Source: Alteromonas indica
GTDB lineage: Bacteria > Pseudomonadota > Gammaproteobacteria > Enterobacterales > Alteromonadaceae
DNA length: 64,000 nucleotides
Direction of reading: 5' to 3'
Assembly (NCBI GenBank): GCA_003056425.1
Contig: PYVY01000004.1
Span: 224,471-288,470 of the forward strand
Part shown: positions 17,436 through 26,772 of the stretch, piece by piece
Numbering within the stretch: the stretch's first letter is position 1
Layout of the letters: each line of letters begins with the position of its first letter
Program-made: the position numbers and the translations under genes
Notes under the pieces: generated by a model
The model's input: only the letters and a program-made list of their open reading frames with translations
Told to the model about the DNA's origin: nothing
Databases searched by the model: none

Positions 17436-19574
17436 TTATTGGTCAAGGCCTCGGCGTTCAAGTAAGGCGTCAACTTCCGGTTTCTGGCCGCGAAAATCTA
17501 CGTAATTTTGCATCAAATCTTCGCTATTGCCTTTCGAAAGGATCTCCTCACGGAACTGAGAGCCGTTATCCTGTGTCAGCCCACCATTGTCTTGCATATA
17601 GGCAAAGGCATCGGCGGCCAGAACTTCGGTCCACAGATAAGCATAATAGCCGGCTGAATAGCCACCAGCAAAGGTATGACTAAAGTAAGCCGATTTATAC
17701 CGGGGAGGTACGGGGGCATACGCTATGCCGTGTTTGGCCAAGGCCTGTTGTTCAAAACGTTCTACCTCGGCAACCTTGGTATCGGTGTCAATCATATGCC
17801 ATTCCATATCCAACAAGGCAGAGGCCAGATATTCTGTCGTATCATAGCCCTGATTGAATTTAACCGCTTTAAGCACTTTGTCTAATAACGGTTTTGGGAT
17901 AGGAGCACCGGTTTCGTAGTGTTTTGCGTAGTTTGCTAATACGCTGGGTTCAATAGCCCAATCCTCATGAAATTGCGAAGGAAATTCTACAAAATCACGG
18001 GCGGTAGCGGTACCGGCCAGGCTCGGATATTTAACCTGCGAAAAGAGCCCATGCGCCGCATGGCCGAACTCATGGAATAAAGTGGTTACTTCATCAAAGC
18101 TTAGAAGAGTAGGCTCGCCTTCGGCTGGCTTTACAATGTTCAGCTCGTTGAATACAACCGGTTTAGTATTATTGTGAAAGCTCTGGGTAACAAATTCGCT
18201 CATCCACGCGCCGCCAGCTTTACCTTCACGTGCGTAAGGGTCAAAGAAGAACAGACCAATAGCGCTACCATCTTGGTTGAATACCTCAAAGGCGCGGGCG
18301 TCTTCAACGTATAGTGGAAGGTCAGTACGCTCTTTAAACGTGATACCGTAAAGCTTTTCCATGGCAAAAAATAAACCATTTTCCAGTACACTGGTCAGCT
18401 CGAAATACGGCTTAACTTCGCTGTCGTCCAAATCGTATTTCGCTTTCCGGACTTTTTCAGCATAGAACGCCCAATCCCACGGTTTAACGGCGCCACTGAT
18501 GCCTTCTTCATGCATCACTTTTTCTATATCCGCAGCTTCCCGTTTGGCCTTTTCTACGGCTTTGGGGGCAAGGTCATCCAGAATATTAAAAACATTATCC
18601 GGGGTGGCAGCCATTTGATCATCAATCTGGTAAGAAGCCCAGTTGTCGAAACCCAGCAAGGCAGCTTTTTGCGCGCGAAGCTTAGTGAGTTTTAAAATAA
18701 TCGGACCATTAACATCCATCGCGCGGGTAGCCGACTGCCGCCAGATTTTCTCACGCAGTCCGCGGTTTTCAAGGCTGGACAAAATAGGCTGGCGAGTTGT
18801 ATTTACCAACGAAATTAAGTAGCCGTCTTTACCCGCTTTTTTCGCGGCAGATTTCAGGCTGGTTTTGTCGCTATCCGACAATCCGGCTAACTGGCCAACA
18901 TCAGACACTAACAGCGTATCGTTTTTAAATGACGCCAGAATGTTCTGGGAAAAGTCCGTTTGCAAGGTGGTGATTTCTTCATTCAGCGCCCGCATCGTCG
19001 CTTTGTCGTCATCCGACAAATTCGCCCCGGCTCGAATAAACTGTTTATAGTAATACTCGGTTAAACGCTGATCTATTTTGCTTAGCGCCTCTTTATTTTC
19101 GTATACTTTTTTCACCCGCTTAAACAAGGTGTCATTCAAAAAAATATTATCAGAATGAGCCGCCAGCTTTGGCGCGATGTCAGCTTCAATGCGCTGAATT
19201 TCATCGTTTGAAGCAATGCTCGAAAGATTGAAAAACACGGTTTCCGCACGGCTTAGCAATACGCCGCTATCTTCCAGCGCCAGGATGGTGTTTTCAAAAG
19301 AGGCAGGTTGCTCGCTTTGGGCTATCAGCTCAATCTCGGCGGCTTGTTCACGCATGCCCTGGGTAAACGCTGGCTCATAGTCGGCGGTCTTAATTTTATC
19401 AAATTGGGGCGTCTGATAAGGCAGCTCGCTTGGCTGCAAAAGCACATTTTGAGTTTGGTTCTGCATTTCATTCATGGTGTTTTCGGCACTGTCGGTAGCA
19501 CTGCTGTCGCTGCCTGAGCAGCCAGCAAGAAGCAGAGCTGTGGTAACAGCACTGGCGAGTAATGTCTTACGCAT
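17436..19574 (-). CDS. dcp: M3-family peptidyl-dipeptidase, lipoprotein form
   Basis: Zinc metallopeptidase of the thimet oligopeptidase/Dcp family. The zinc motif HEFGH is in TLFHEFGHAAHGLF, with the downstream Glu region after it and the FSHTFAGGYSAGYYAYLW substrate segment near the C-terminus. Unlike cytosolic E. coli Dcp, it begins with a lipoprotein signal (LLAGC lipobox), so it should act on peptides at the membrane in the periplasm. I chose the ATG at 19574 because GGAGACGTTA precedes it; the upstream ATG at 19586 overlaps that ribosome site. Length about 712 residues. Confidence 0.9.
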   Translation of the reverse strand: MRKTLLASAVTTALLLAGCSGSDSSATDSAENTMNEMQNQTQNVLLQPSELPYQTPQFDKIKTADYEPAFTQGMREQAAEIELIAQSEQPASFENTILALEDSGVLLSRAETVFFNLSSIASNDEIQRIEADIAPKLAAHSDNIFLNDTLFKRVKKVYENKEALSKIDQRLTEYYYKQFIRAGANLSDDDKATMRALNEEITTLQTDFSQNILASFKNDTLLVSDVGQLAGLSDSDKTSLKSAAKKAGKDGYLISLVNTTRQPILSSLENRGLREKIWRQSATRAMDVNGPIILKLTKLRAQKAALLGFDNWASYQIDDQMAATPDNVFNILDDLAPKAVEKAKREAADIEKVMHEEGISGAVKPWDWAFYAEKVRKAKYDLDDSEVKPYFELTSVLENGLFFAMEKLYGITFKERTDLPLYVEDARAFEVFNQDGSAIGLFFFDPYAREGKAGGAWMSEFVTQSFHNNTKPVVFNELNIVKPAEGEPTLLSFDEVTTLFHEFGHAAHGLFSQVKYPSLAGTATARDFVEFPSQFHEDWAIEPSVLANYAKHYETGAPIPKPLLDKVLKAVKFNQGYDTTEYLASALLDMEWHMIDTDTKVAEVERFEQQALAKHGIAYAPVPPRYKSAYFSHTFAGGYSAGYYAYLWTEVLAADAFAYMQDNGGLTQDNGSQFREEILSKGNSEDLMQNYVDFRGQKPEVDALLERRGLDQ

Positions 19575-19846
19575 TAACGTCTCCATTAATTATTGTTCTT
19601 CGGCTCATTAGAAGCCGGATTGGATTGTGACCCTACCAATGTAGCAGTGTAGGACAGGGGGCTCAAACAGCTTCCTGTGTGGCGCCACTGTACGGTGCAC
19701 AATATGAAGGCAAATTAGCAGTTATGCAGGAATTGTGAGCCGAATGAACGTGAAATAAAGTCAAATTGTAGCGATGCTTAGATTTTAATCCACCGTGGGG
19801 CTGTGTAGAATGCTGACAGGTATTTACAGCAGGTAGTATAAAGTCA

Positions 19847-20461
19847 GTGAACCGAACGCGTAGCGATATTAAACGGGATGCCATAATATGTGCTGCCAAG
19901 CAGGCATTTCAAACTTATGGCGTGGCCGGTACCAGCATGGACAAACTGGCAGAAATCGCCCAAGTGTCTAAGCGCACCGTTTATAATCACTTCCCGTCAA
20001 AAGAAGTGATAGTCATGCACCTTATACGTTCTTTATGGCACAAGTGCATGGTCAGTATTCCGGTACAGTATGAACCCGACACGGCACTGGAGCCGCAACT
20101 CACCCGGCTATTACGCGCTGAAATAGAACTGGTAACAGGCGAAGAATATCTGGAGCTGGCTAGAGTAGCCTTTGGTTATCTGTTTTATAATCCTGACCGG
20201 TTGCGCGACGAAGTAGACCAGCTTACAGCGCAGGAAACGGTGCTGCATCGCTGGATAAAGGCCGCCAGTGAAGACGAAAAGCTGCATATTACTGATCTCG
20301 CCTATAGCGTAAAAGAGTTATCCAGTTTAATAAAAGGGCACTGCTTCTGGCCCCAGCTAATGAAAATGGAGCCGCCGCTAGATGACAGCAACAAAGATTG
20401 TATTGCGCGCTGTACCGCCCAATTATTTTTAAGTCATTACGCTACCGCGTTAGCCCAATAG
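19847..20461 (+). CDS. TetR/AcrR-family transcriptional regulator
   Basis: A 204-residue repressor-type protein. The N-terminal helix-turn-helix is clear at about residues 12-55: RDAIICAAKQAFQTYGVAG, then MDKLAEIAQVSKRTVYNHFPSKE. The C-terminal ligand domain is of the AefR-like type (ELARVAFGYLFYNPDRL). The start is GTG. It is divergent from the M3 peptidase with 272 bases between them, so it may act in that region, but I found no clear operator palindrome. The effector is unknown. Confidence 0.85.
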   Translation: MNRTRSDIKRDAIICAAKQAFQTYGVAGTSMDKLAEIAQVSKRTVYNHFPSKEVIVMHLIRSLWHKCMVSIPVQYEPDTALEPQLTRLLRAEIELVTGEEYLELARVAFGYLFYNPDRLRDEVDQLTAQETVLHRWIKAASEDEKLHITDLAYSVKELSSLIKGHCFWPQLMKMEPPLDDSNKDCIARCTAQLFLSHYATALAQ

Positions 20462-20483
20462 GTCTCGGGGCTAACCCTTATCG

Positions 20484-20966
20484 TTAACGTGATGCCAGAG
20501 CGTGCAAAGCATCTCCACTAAGCCGATACCCCAGCCATTCGCTTTTGGCTACGGCGCCAAGTGATTCATAAAAGTCGATGGCGGGCTGATTCCAGTCCAA
20601 CACACTCCACTCAAAACGTCCGCAGTTGTGCGTCACAGCATGGCGCGCCAGATAGCTTAGCAAGGCGGTGCCAGCGCCATGGCCTCGGCAGTCAGGCGTA
20701 ATATATAAATCTTCCAGGTACAAGCCGTTGCGGCCCTGCCAGGTAGAATAATTGTAAAAATAGACGGCAAAACCTATTGGCTTGCCGTGTTCTTCGCATA
20801 TCAGGCAATGCGAGGTGGCATTGTCGCCGAATAATGTGGTTTGGATATCATTTACACTGGCTTCTACTTCATGTTCGGCTTTTTCGAAGATAGCGAGTTC
20901 GGTGATAAAGGTAAGGATTTGCTGACTGTCGTCAACTGTTGCGGGGCGAATTGTAAGTTCTGACAC
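20484..20966 (-). CDS. GNAT N-acetyltransferase, SSAT-like
   Basis: A 160-residue GCN5-related acetyltransferase. The acetyl-CoA motif is CRGHGAGTALLSYLA, and the ELAIFEKAEHEVEAS opening and YLEDLYITPDCRG strand are typical of the spermidine/spermine (diamine) acetyltransferase group. It would transfer acetyl groups to a small amine, which is an inference from family resemblance. It converges with the TetR gene, with stops 22 bases apart. Confidence 0.8.
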   Translation of the reverse strand: MSELTIRPATVDDSQQILTFITELAIFEKAEHEVEASVNDIQTTLFGDNATSHCLICEEHGKPIGFAVYFYNYSTWQGRNGLYLEDLYITPDCRGHGAGTALLSYLARHAVTHNCGRFEWSVLDWNQPAIDFYESLGAVAKSEWLGYRLSGDALHALASR

Positions 20967-21197
20967 GTGGGCAGGATCCTGTCTGAATAAAAAAGTAGCT
21001 TAGCATAGCGGGGCAGGCGGGCCATAGTGCAGCCTACATTTACATCTGTAAATGCCTTTAGGTAGATATTTATTTACTTATAAATTATGGTGTTACATTT
21101 AATCTTTGAGCGCTTTTAAGCAACTGTAAAGCTAGGTATAGTGTGTTTACAGACGTCCTGTTACCCCTCGGCAAAACGGTAACAGAGTTCAGTACTC

Positions 21198-23120
21198 TTG
21201 CCAGCGGATAGACATTTGAGAATTTTTTTACTGCTTCTATTGTGCAGCGCCAGTTGCGTTACGGTAGCCGCGCCTCTCGCACAATACGACTACGCCCGTC
21301 AGCAGGTGCTGGCCCTGCCTGTGGGGCAACAACAAGATGCCCTAAACACCCATGCACTGTTACAGGCCGATAGCCCTGTGGCCCGCTATTATCGAATCTC
21401 ACTGTCCTATGCATTGCAGGCGCACCCCGTTAAAGCAGTACAGCGTACCGCCCCGGCCACTCCGCCCTTAACCACCCCTACCGCACTTGATGATCTGATT
21501 ATTGACCGAAGCCTGTTACTAGCCCTTGAACCTTTCGCCCGGGTGCATTTAGAAGCACGCCTGTTGCAATGGGCGCTAGCCGATGATTTATCCTATCAAA
21601 CGCGTAGTGAACAACTTAAACCCTTGTTAGATGAAGCGACGGATAAACAATGGCCAAGGCTTGAGCGCTGGGCCACCCGGTTGTGGGTACAAGCAGCAAT
21701 AGCCAACGGGGATTACCTTACCGCTATTATGCAAATTCAGCATATAGCTGGTACTGCCAGTGCACTACGAACCCCCGTCGACGCGTTTGATTACCCGCTG
21801 GCGGCGGCGTACCTGGATATGGCGGATGCATTCTTTTATTTAGGTAATGCTGGAATGTCACTACAGTTTTGCCAGTTTTACAACCAGCATCTGGCTAGCG
21901 ATCCCTTGCGGGTGGCGGCTGGCTTATTGTGCCAGATTCGCGCCCATACCAGTGACGGGCAATACAAAACCGTATGGCCGTTATTAAGCCAGTTGAATCA
22001 TCTCGCTACTGCGCACCAGTTAACCTCAGTCAGAGTTAATTCAGCGCTAGCCTCTGCCCGGGTTTATTTGCATAAAGGAAATTACCGGTTAGCGGAAGAA
22101 TTTGCCCAAGAGGCGCGGTTTCATGCCCGCCATAACGAATTAGCGTTCGCCCCCTGGCATTATGCGTATTATCAAATACGTATGCAGGCGTCGCTAGGGC
22201 GCGGGCAGGCCGCAGACGCTCGCCAACACTGGCAGAATATGATGCTGGGGTACAATTCGTTAGCCCAGGTGCAAGCACCGGGCTTCGAACGTATCAAACA
22301 ATTAGAGCTGGAAGCCACCCTGCTGGGACTGGAACAGCAACACCAGCAAGCTTCACAGCGCTATCAGCAAATTCATGCACTGGAACATCGTCAGAAAAAG
22401 CAGTTCAGGTTGCTGGAACAATTGGCGGCGTTTACCGATGAAATCAGCCGACAGCAGTTGGCTTATCTGCAGCAGCAGGCACGGCTGAACGAAAGCCAGT
22501 CTCGCACCATGACTCACCTGGCTATTTTTACCAGTTTTTTTACCCTTATCCTGCTTATTTTACTGGTAAGGGTTTTCCGACAAAAACGTGAAATAGAACG
22601 CAATGTGACATACGACGGCCTGACTTCGCTGGATGCCCGTTGGTTCGCGCTGGATAAGATTCAACGGCACCTAAACAGCAGTGATAATCCGGGGTGCGTG
22701 GTATTGTTGGATATCGACCATTTTAGTGAGATTAACCAACATATCGGGCCTATTGAAGCGGATCAGGTACTTATACAGCTGGCACGGTTGTTTAAATATC
22801 AGGTGGGCAATAATAATATTATCGGCCGATACGGGGGAGAGAAATTTGTTTTTACCCTGTCAGGCTACCCGCTTGCCGCTGCTGAAAATTTTGTTGAGGA
22901 CCTGCGGTGTGCCGTTAACCGCATGCAAGCGGGCCGCGACGCCCGTTTCAGTGTTGCCAAGTTAGGACCAATACATTTTTGTGCAGCCATCATTGAGGTC
23001 ACGGCCAGGGCCAAAGTGGATATCATTATGGAGCGGTGTGAAAAGCAACTTTATCAGGCTAAAAGCCAGGGAAGTAATAAAACCTGTAGTTATGGGGGTG
23101 ACCTGGCTGGGCAGTTATAA
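21198..23120 (+). CDS. Membrane GGDEF-domain protein with altered active motif
   Basis: A 640-residue protein: signal peptide (LLLLLCSASCVTVAA), a long helical periplasmic region resembling TPR repeats (about 30-430), one membrane helix at about 438-460, and a C-terminal GGDEF domain. The signature reads GGEKF (546-550) instead of GG[D/E]EF, so the second metal-binding acid is replaced by Lys. The RxxD inhibitory site is also absent before it. It may be a non-catalytic c-di-GMP or GTP sensor. The start is TTG at 21198; a TTG at 21216 after GGATAGACA is equally possible. Confidence 0.8.
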   Translation: MPADRHLRIFLLLLLCSASCVTVAAPLAQYDYARQQVLALPVGQQQDALNTHALLQADSPVARYYRISLSYALQAHPVKAVQRTAPATPPLTTPTALDDLIIDRSLLLALEPFARVHLEARLLQWALADDLSYQTRSEQLKPLLDEATDKQWPRLERWATRLWVQAAIANGDYLTAIMQIQHIAGTASALRTPVDAFDYPLAAAYLDMADAFFYLGNAGMSLQFCQFYNQHLASDPLRVAAGLLCQIRAHTSDGQYKTVWPLLSQLNHLATAHQLTSVRVNSALASARVYLHKGNYRLAEEFAQEARFHARHNELAFAPWHYAYYQIRMQASLGRGQAADARQHWQNMMLGYNSLAQVQAPGFERIKQLELEATLLGLEQQHQQASQRYQQIHALEHRQKKQFRLLEQLAAFTDEISRQQLAYLQQQARLNESQSRTMTHLAIFTSFFTLILLILLVRVFRQKREIERNVTYDGLTSLDARWFALDKIQRHLNSSDNPGCVVLLDIDHFSEINQHIGPIEADQVLIQLARLFKYQVGNNNIIGRYGGEKFVFTLSGYPLAAAENFVEDLRCAVNRMQAGRDARFSVAKLGPIHFCAAIIEVTARAKVDIIMERCEKQLYQAKSQGSNKTCSYGGDLAGQL

Positions 23121-23196
23121 AAGCACTGTTAATATATGCGCCTAAAACCGCAACTATGTATACTGTCGCTAATCTAACTAAAAAACTGAATTGTGA

Positions 23197-23709
23197 ATGC
23201 TGCTAAACGATGTTTTGCGACGCCTGCGCTTTGCGCTAAGCCTGGACAACAGTGCTACCATTAGTATCTTTAAGTTGGTTGACTATAGCCTTGAGGAAGA
23301 CTATTTAACCAGCATGATGCGCCGCGAAGAAGAACCGGGTTTCTTACCTTGCCGGGATAAAATACTAGGCTTGTTTTTAGATGGGCTGATTATCAAAAAC
23401 CGAGGTAAAAAAGAGGGCGTTACCCCCCCACCATTAGGTGCAGGCGATCGCCTGAGCAATAACGATATTCTTCGTAAAATCAAAATTGCTATGAATTACC
23501 AGCAAGATGACATGATGAATATATTGCGCGCGGCTGAGTTTCCGGTGGGCAAAAGTGAGTTAACAGCATTGTTTAGAAAATCGGACCATCGTAGCTATCG
23601 GCCGTGTAACGACCAGTTACTGAGAAACTTTTTACAAGGCATGGTTAAAGTGAACCGACCGGATGCCAAAAAGTCTCAAGGTAAACCTAAACCTAAACCT
23701 AAACCGTAA
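23197..23709 (+). CDS. yehS: DUF1456 family protein (YehS-like)
   Basis: A 170-residue protein with two copies of the DUF1456 repeat: NDVLRRLRFALSLDNSATISIFKLVDY at about residues 4-30, and NNDILRKIKIAMNYQQDDMMNILRAAEF at about 88-115. Each is followed by a segment ending in a (F/Y)xPCxDxxLxxFLxG pattern. The C-terminus has a KPKPKPKP tail. The family is widespread in gammaproteobacteria (E. coli YehS) and its function is not established. Confidence 0.8.
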   Translation: MLLNDVLRRLRFALSLDNSATISIFKLVDYSLEEDYLTSMMRREEEPGFLPCRDKILGLFLDGLIIKNRGKKEGVTPPPLGAGDRLSNNDILRKIKIAMNYQQDDMMNILRAAEFPVGKSELTALFRKSDHRSYRPCNDQLLRNFLQGMVKVNRPDAKKSQGKPKPKPKP

Positions 23710-23820
23710 GCTCAACCACGCAAGGCCGTCCTTCGGTGGCAGCACGCGATAGCCGCCTATTGTTTTGTTTAACCAATAATACCGGTCAATAGCGAGGCAG
23801 CATGGTCGAAGGGACGGTGT

Positions 23821-23999
23821 AAGCTGATGTCGTGGCAAAAGCGATATGGGCCAATAGGTTGCTGCAATAATTCACAAACCGCGATGCAGATTACACAATG
23901 CCATTCAGCTTATTATTCCCGCTACAATAAAATGTTTGGCGATGCGCCGGTTTATCAACAAATTATCCGACTGACTACACAACATTGTTATGCATGTTA
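23821..23999 (+). pseudogene. Possible remnant of an AraC-type regulator C-terminus
   Basis: The frame ending at 23999 contains HSAYYSRYNKMFGDAPVYQQ, which resembles the second helix-turn-helix of AraC/XylS proteins (SxxYFSRxFKxxFGxxPxxYR). Just upstream another frame gives ANRLLQ, like the RAxxLL stretch that precedes it in that family, with a frame change between. There is no start and no upstream domain, so if real it is a decayed fragment. It ends just before the MFS gene. Confidence 0.35.
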
Positions 24000-24022
24000 A
24001 AAAACAGGAGCAGTCTCTCAAA

Positions 24023-25165
24023 ATGACAGGGTCACTGGCTATCGGAGGTTACCCGCAGCGTGTAGCAACCCGCATAATGTTCTTTATTGCGGGGATGATG
24101 ACCGCCTCCTGGGCATCCATTATTCCGTTTATCAAACATAGCCTGAATGTAAGTGATAGTGTGATTGGAGGCTTTTTGCTTTGCCTGGGCGCGGGCGCTA
24201 TGGCCGGCATGCCCCTGGCCGGTGTAGGTGCTAGCCGAATAGGCTGTCGGCCAGTATTGCTCACTTGTGTAGGTGGTTTCGCCCTGCTTTTTGCGTGTAT
24301 ACCGTTAGTTAACAGCCTCGTCGGGCTGGCTATTGTTTTATTGCTTTTTGGGATGTTGTTAGGCATTACCGATTGCGCTATGAATATTCAAGCGGTGGCC
24401 GTGGAAAAGGCTGCATCATTGCCTTTAATGTCTGGATTTCATGGCTTTTACAGTTTAGGCGGCATGGCCGGCGCGGTGTTTATGGCGCTACAATTAACGG
24501 TCCATGGCAATGTACTGGCCGCCTGTATGCTTACCTCATTCGTTATCATAGGGCTAATGCTATGGAGCGTTAAAGGGCTATTGGGTAAATTGGCCGCCGA
24601 CCCTGGCCCCTTGTGGGTATTGCCAAAAAGTGTGGTGATATTGATTGGTATTGTATGCTGTATTTTATTTCTGGCAGAAGGCACTATCCTTGACTGGAGC
24701 GGGATATTTTTAATTGAATTTCGTCAGATATCGCCTTCATTGGCGGGGATGGGGATTGCCTGTTTCTCGGTGGCCATGACATTCGGCCGCTTAACCGGCG
24801 ACACCATCGTCAGTCGGTTGGGCGCGCGAAAGGTTATTAACGTCGGGTCCATGACCGCGATTAGCGGTTTTTTAATTGTATTGCATATCAACCTTTGGCA
24901 AGTCGCGCTGGTGGGTTATGTGCTGATAGGCTTGGGTTGTGCGAATATTGTACCTATTATGTTTTCGGCTACCGGGCGGCAAACGGTAATGTCTCAGGCG
25001 ATGGCCGTTACTGCGGTGTCAACCTTAGGCTATGTAGGGGTGCTGGCAGGGCCTGCACTGGTAGGTTTTAGCGCCGATATTATTAGTTTGCCTGTATCTT
25101 TACACATTATTTTACTATTACTTGGGCTGGCTTGGTGGGTAAGCCGGCGCATACCCACAGAGTAA
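24023..25165 (+). CDS. MFS transporter (YbjJ/fucose-permease-like)
   Basis: A major facilitator with about 12 membrane helices in 380 residues. The N-terminal half includes GMMTASWASIIPFIK and ADCAMNIQA-like NIQAVAVE sequences seen in the YbjJ and fucose-permease branch. Substrate unknown. I favour the ATG at 24023 because AGGAG lies 13 bases upstream; an ATG at 23990 would add 11 residues. It is followed after 5 bases by a phosphoribosyltransferase gene, so import of a nucleobase or sugar is possible but unproven. Confidence 0.8.
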   Translation: MTGSLAIGGYPQRVATRIMFFIAGMMTASWASIIPFIKHSLNVSDSVIGGFLLCLGAGAMAGMPLAGVGASRIGCRPVLLTCVGGFALLFACIPLVNSLVGLAIVLLLFGMLLGITDCAMNIQAVAVEKAASLPLMSGFHGFYSLGGMAGAVFMALQLTVHGNVLAACMLTSFVIIGLMLWSVKGLLGKLAADPGPLWVLPKSVVILIGIVCCILFLAEGTILDWSGIFLIEFRQISPSLAGMGIACFSVAMTFGRLTGDTIVSRLGARKVINVGSMTAISGFLIVLHINLWQVALVGYVLIGLGCANIVPIMFSATGRQTVMSQAMAVTAVSTLGYVGVLAGPALVGFSADIISLPVSLHIILLLLGLAWWVSRRIPTE

Positions 25166-25170
25166 ACGTT

Positions 25171-25698
25171 ATGCTAACAATACACGATGAAGATGTGCTG
25201 TTTACGGCCCTACAAATACAGCAGGGTGTTGCGCAGGTAGCGGCAAAATTAAACCATCGTTATCAGGATTTGGTGATGATTACGGTCGTGCCCGGCGGGC
25301 TTTTTTTCAGTGCAGATCTAGCCCGTCAGTTAACAGCAAAACTCAGCATAGATACCATTTCCTGCCCCCACACGCCCGGCGAAAACGAAAATCGCTCACC
25401 GATCATATTTCAGCAAAATGTGCAGCTAACCGGACGTGATGTTGTATTAGTAGACGATGCCATAGAGTCTGGCGGCACAATGGCCCGGCTGGTTAGCTAC
25501 CTCACCCAACACTATCAACCGCGCTCGCTGGCGGTGGCAACATTATTTGTTAAAGCTGCCCGGCGAACCATCGAGATCCCCCAATATTATGCCTATGAAG
25601 TTGATACTGCTGATCTACTGGTGGGTTATGGACTACCGTGGAACGATCAGTACCGGAATCTACCGTATATTGCCTGCCTGCCAGCTAGTACGCGCTAA
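25171..25698 (+). CDS. Phosphoribosyltransferase family protein
   Basis: A type I PRTase fold of about 175 residues. The PRPP-binding signature is VVLVDDAIESGGTM, the acidic pair DD being diagnostic, and the early VMITVVPGGLFFSADLARQL strand-loop matches hypoxanthine phosphoribosyltransferases. Purine salvage is the likeliest role, but the protein is more divergent than true Hpt. I chose the ATG at 25171, five bases after the MFS stop, over an upstream ATG that overlaps the transporter. Confidence 0.75.
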   Translation: MLTIHDEDVLFTALQIQQGVAQVAAKLNHRYQDLVMITVVPGGLFFSADLARQLTAKLSIDTISCPHTPGENENRSPIIFQQNVQLTGRDVVLVDDAIESGGTMARLVSYLTQHYQPRSLAVATLFVKAARRTIEIPQYYAYEVDTADLLVGYGLPWNDQYRNLPYIACLPASTR

Positions 25699-25950
25699 AC
25701 TTCAACAAGGCACCACCCTAATCATAAACAGCGCAGCCAAACGTACGATCGCTCACTCTCCCTCCTACGGCGCATGCGGGCAAATTTAGCGCAACGGCTA
25801 TTATTGCCAGGAGTGAATGCATAATGCGCTTCAATCTGTTTGAAAATATCCCCTGAACAGTCTTTCTCATTGATGCAAAATAGCGGAAAATAGCCAGGTT
25901 AGTATGAAGTCCACGCCAGTCTGGTTGGTCATTTATAACAGGATTAAGAC

Positions 25951-26526
25951 ATGCCAAAGGCAAGTGAAATTAAAAAAAATAACACTATCGTATTTGATGG
26001 AAAGACCTGCATTGTAAGGGATATCGAGCGCTCCGTACCGCAGGGGCGTGCGGGCGGAAGTATTTATCGTATGCGAATGTACGATGTGGTGAGCGGCGCC
26101 AAATTTGACGAAACGTTCAAAGATTCAGATATGCTCGAGATGGCCGACCTGGTTCGCCGGCCGGCTATGTTTTCTTATATGGATGGTGATGATTTTGTGT
26201 TTCTGGATAAAGAAGATTACACCCCTTATCACCTGCATAAAGACAGTATCGCTGATGAAGCGCTGTTTATTAATGATAAAACAGATGGCATTCAAGTGCT
26301 GATAGTTAGTGAAGCACCAGTGGCACTGGATTTACCCATGAGTGTGGAGCTGGAAGTGGTAGAAACAGATCCTTCAATCAAAGGCGCTTCCGCCACTTCT
26401 CGCACCAAGCCCGCTACGCTGTCAACTGGCTTGGTTATTCAAGTCCCTGAGTACATTAGTACCGGAGAGTGGGTTAAAATCAATACTGAAGAACGTAAAT
26501 TTCAAAGCCGGGGCGATAAGCATTAA
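25951..26526 (+). CDS. yeiP: Elongation factor P-like protein YeiP (EfpL)
   Basis: A three-domain EF-P paralogue of 191 residues that assists ribosomes at difficult peptide sequences; it has recently been renamed EfpL. Similarity to E. coli YeiP is clear throughout: MPKASEIKK at the start, [14 protein letters not shown] in the middle, [19 protein letters not shown] and [12 protein letters not shown] at the end. The tip of domain I reads [12 protein letters not shown], with Arg instead of the modified Lys of EF-P, as in this subfamily. A GGATTAAG site precedes the ATG. Confidence 0.93.
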   Translation: MPKASEIKKNNTIVFDGKTCIVRDIERSVPQGRAGGSIYRMRMYDVVSGAKFDETFKDSDMLEMADLVRRPAMFSYMDGDDFVFLDKEDYTPYHLHKDSIADEALFINDKTDGIQVLIVSEAPVALDLPMSVELEVVETDPSIKGASATSRTKPATLSTGLVIQVPEYISTGEWVKINTEERKFQSRGDKH

Positions 26527-26772
26527 CCGAGAAGGGTGACGCTTGCGCTATCATGGTGAACTGTGTGGTAACGCTGGTTTAGCGTATTGTATAAGGCGCT
26601 GAACATGCCAGGGCTGGTATATTAAGGCACCAGCTGGTTCAGGTCGCTTGCTGATACTTACCCAGCCCTGTGCGCTGCACATTGCAACAGCTAAACGTTA
26701 TAGACAATTGCGATGCACGGTATAGCGTAAACGGTATAAAGGCTACCCGCGAGGCGGGTAGTTTACTGCTAT

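Noticed and set aside
25699..25950. A 10-codon leader peptide (MRFNLFENIP) before yeiP
   Set aside because: An AGGAG is present but 12 or so bases away, and there is no attenuator hairpin after it; probably chance.
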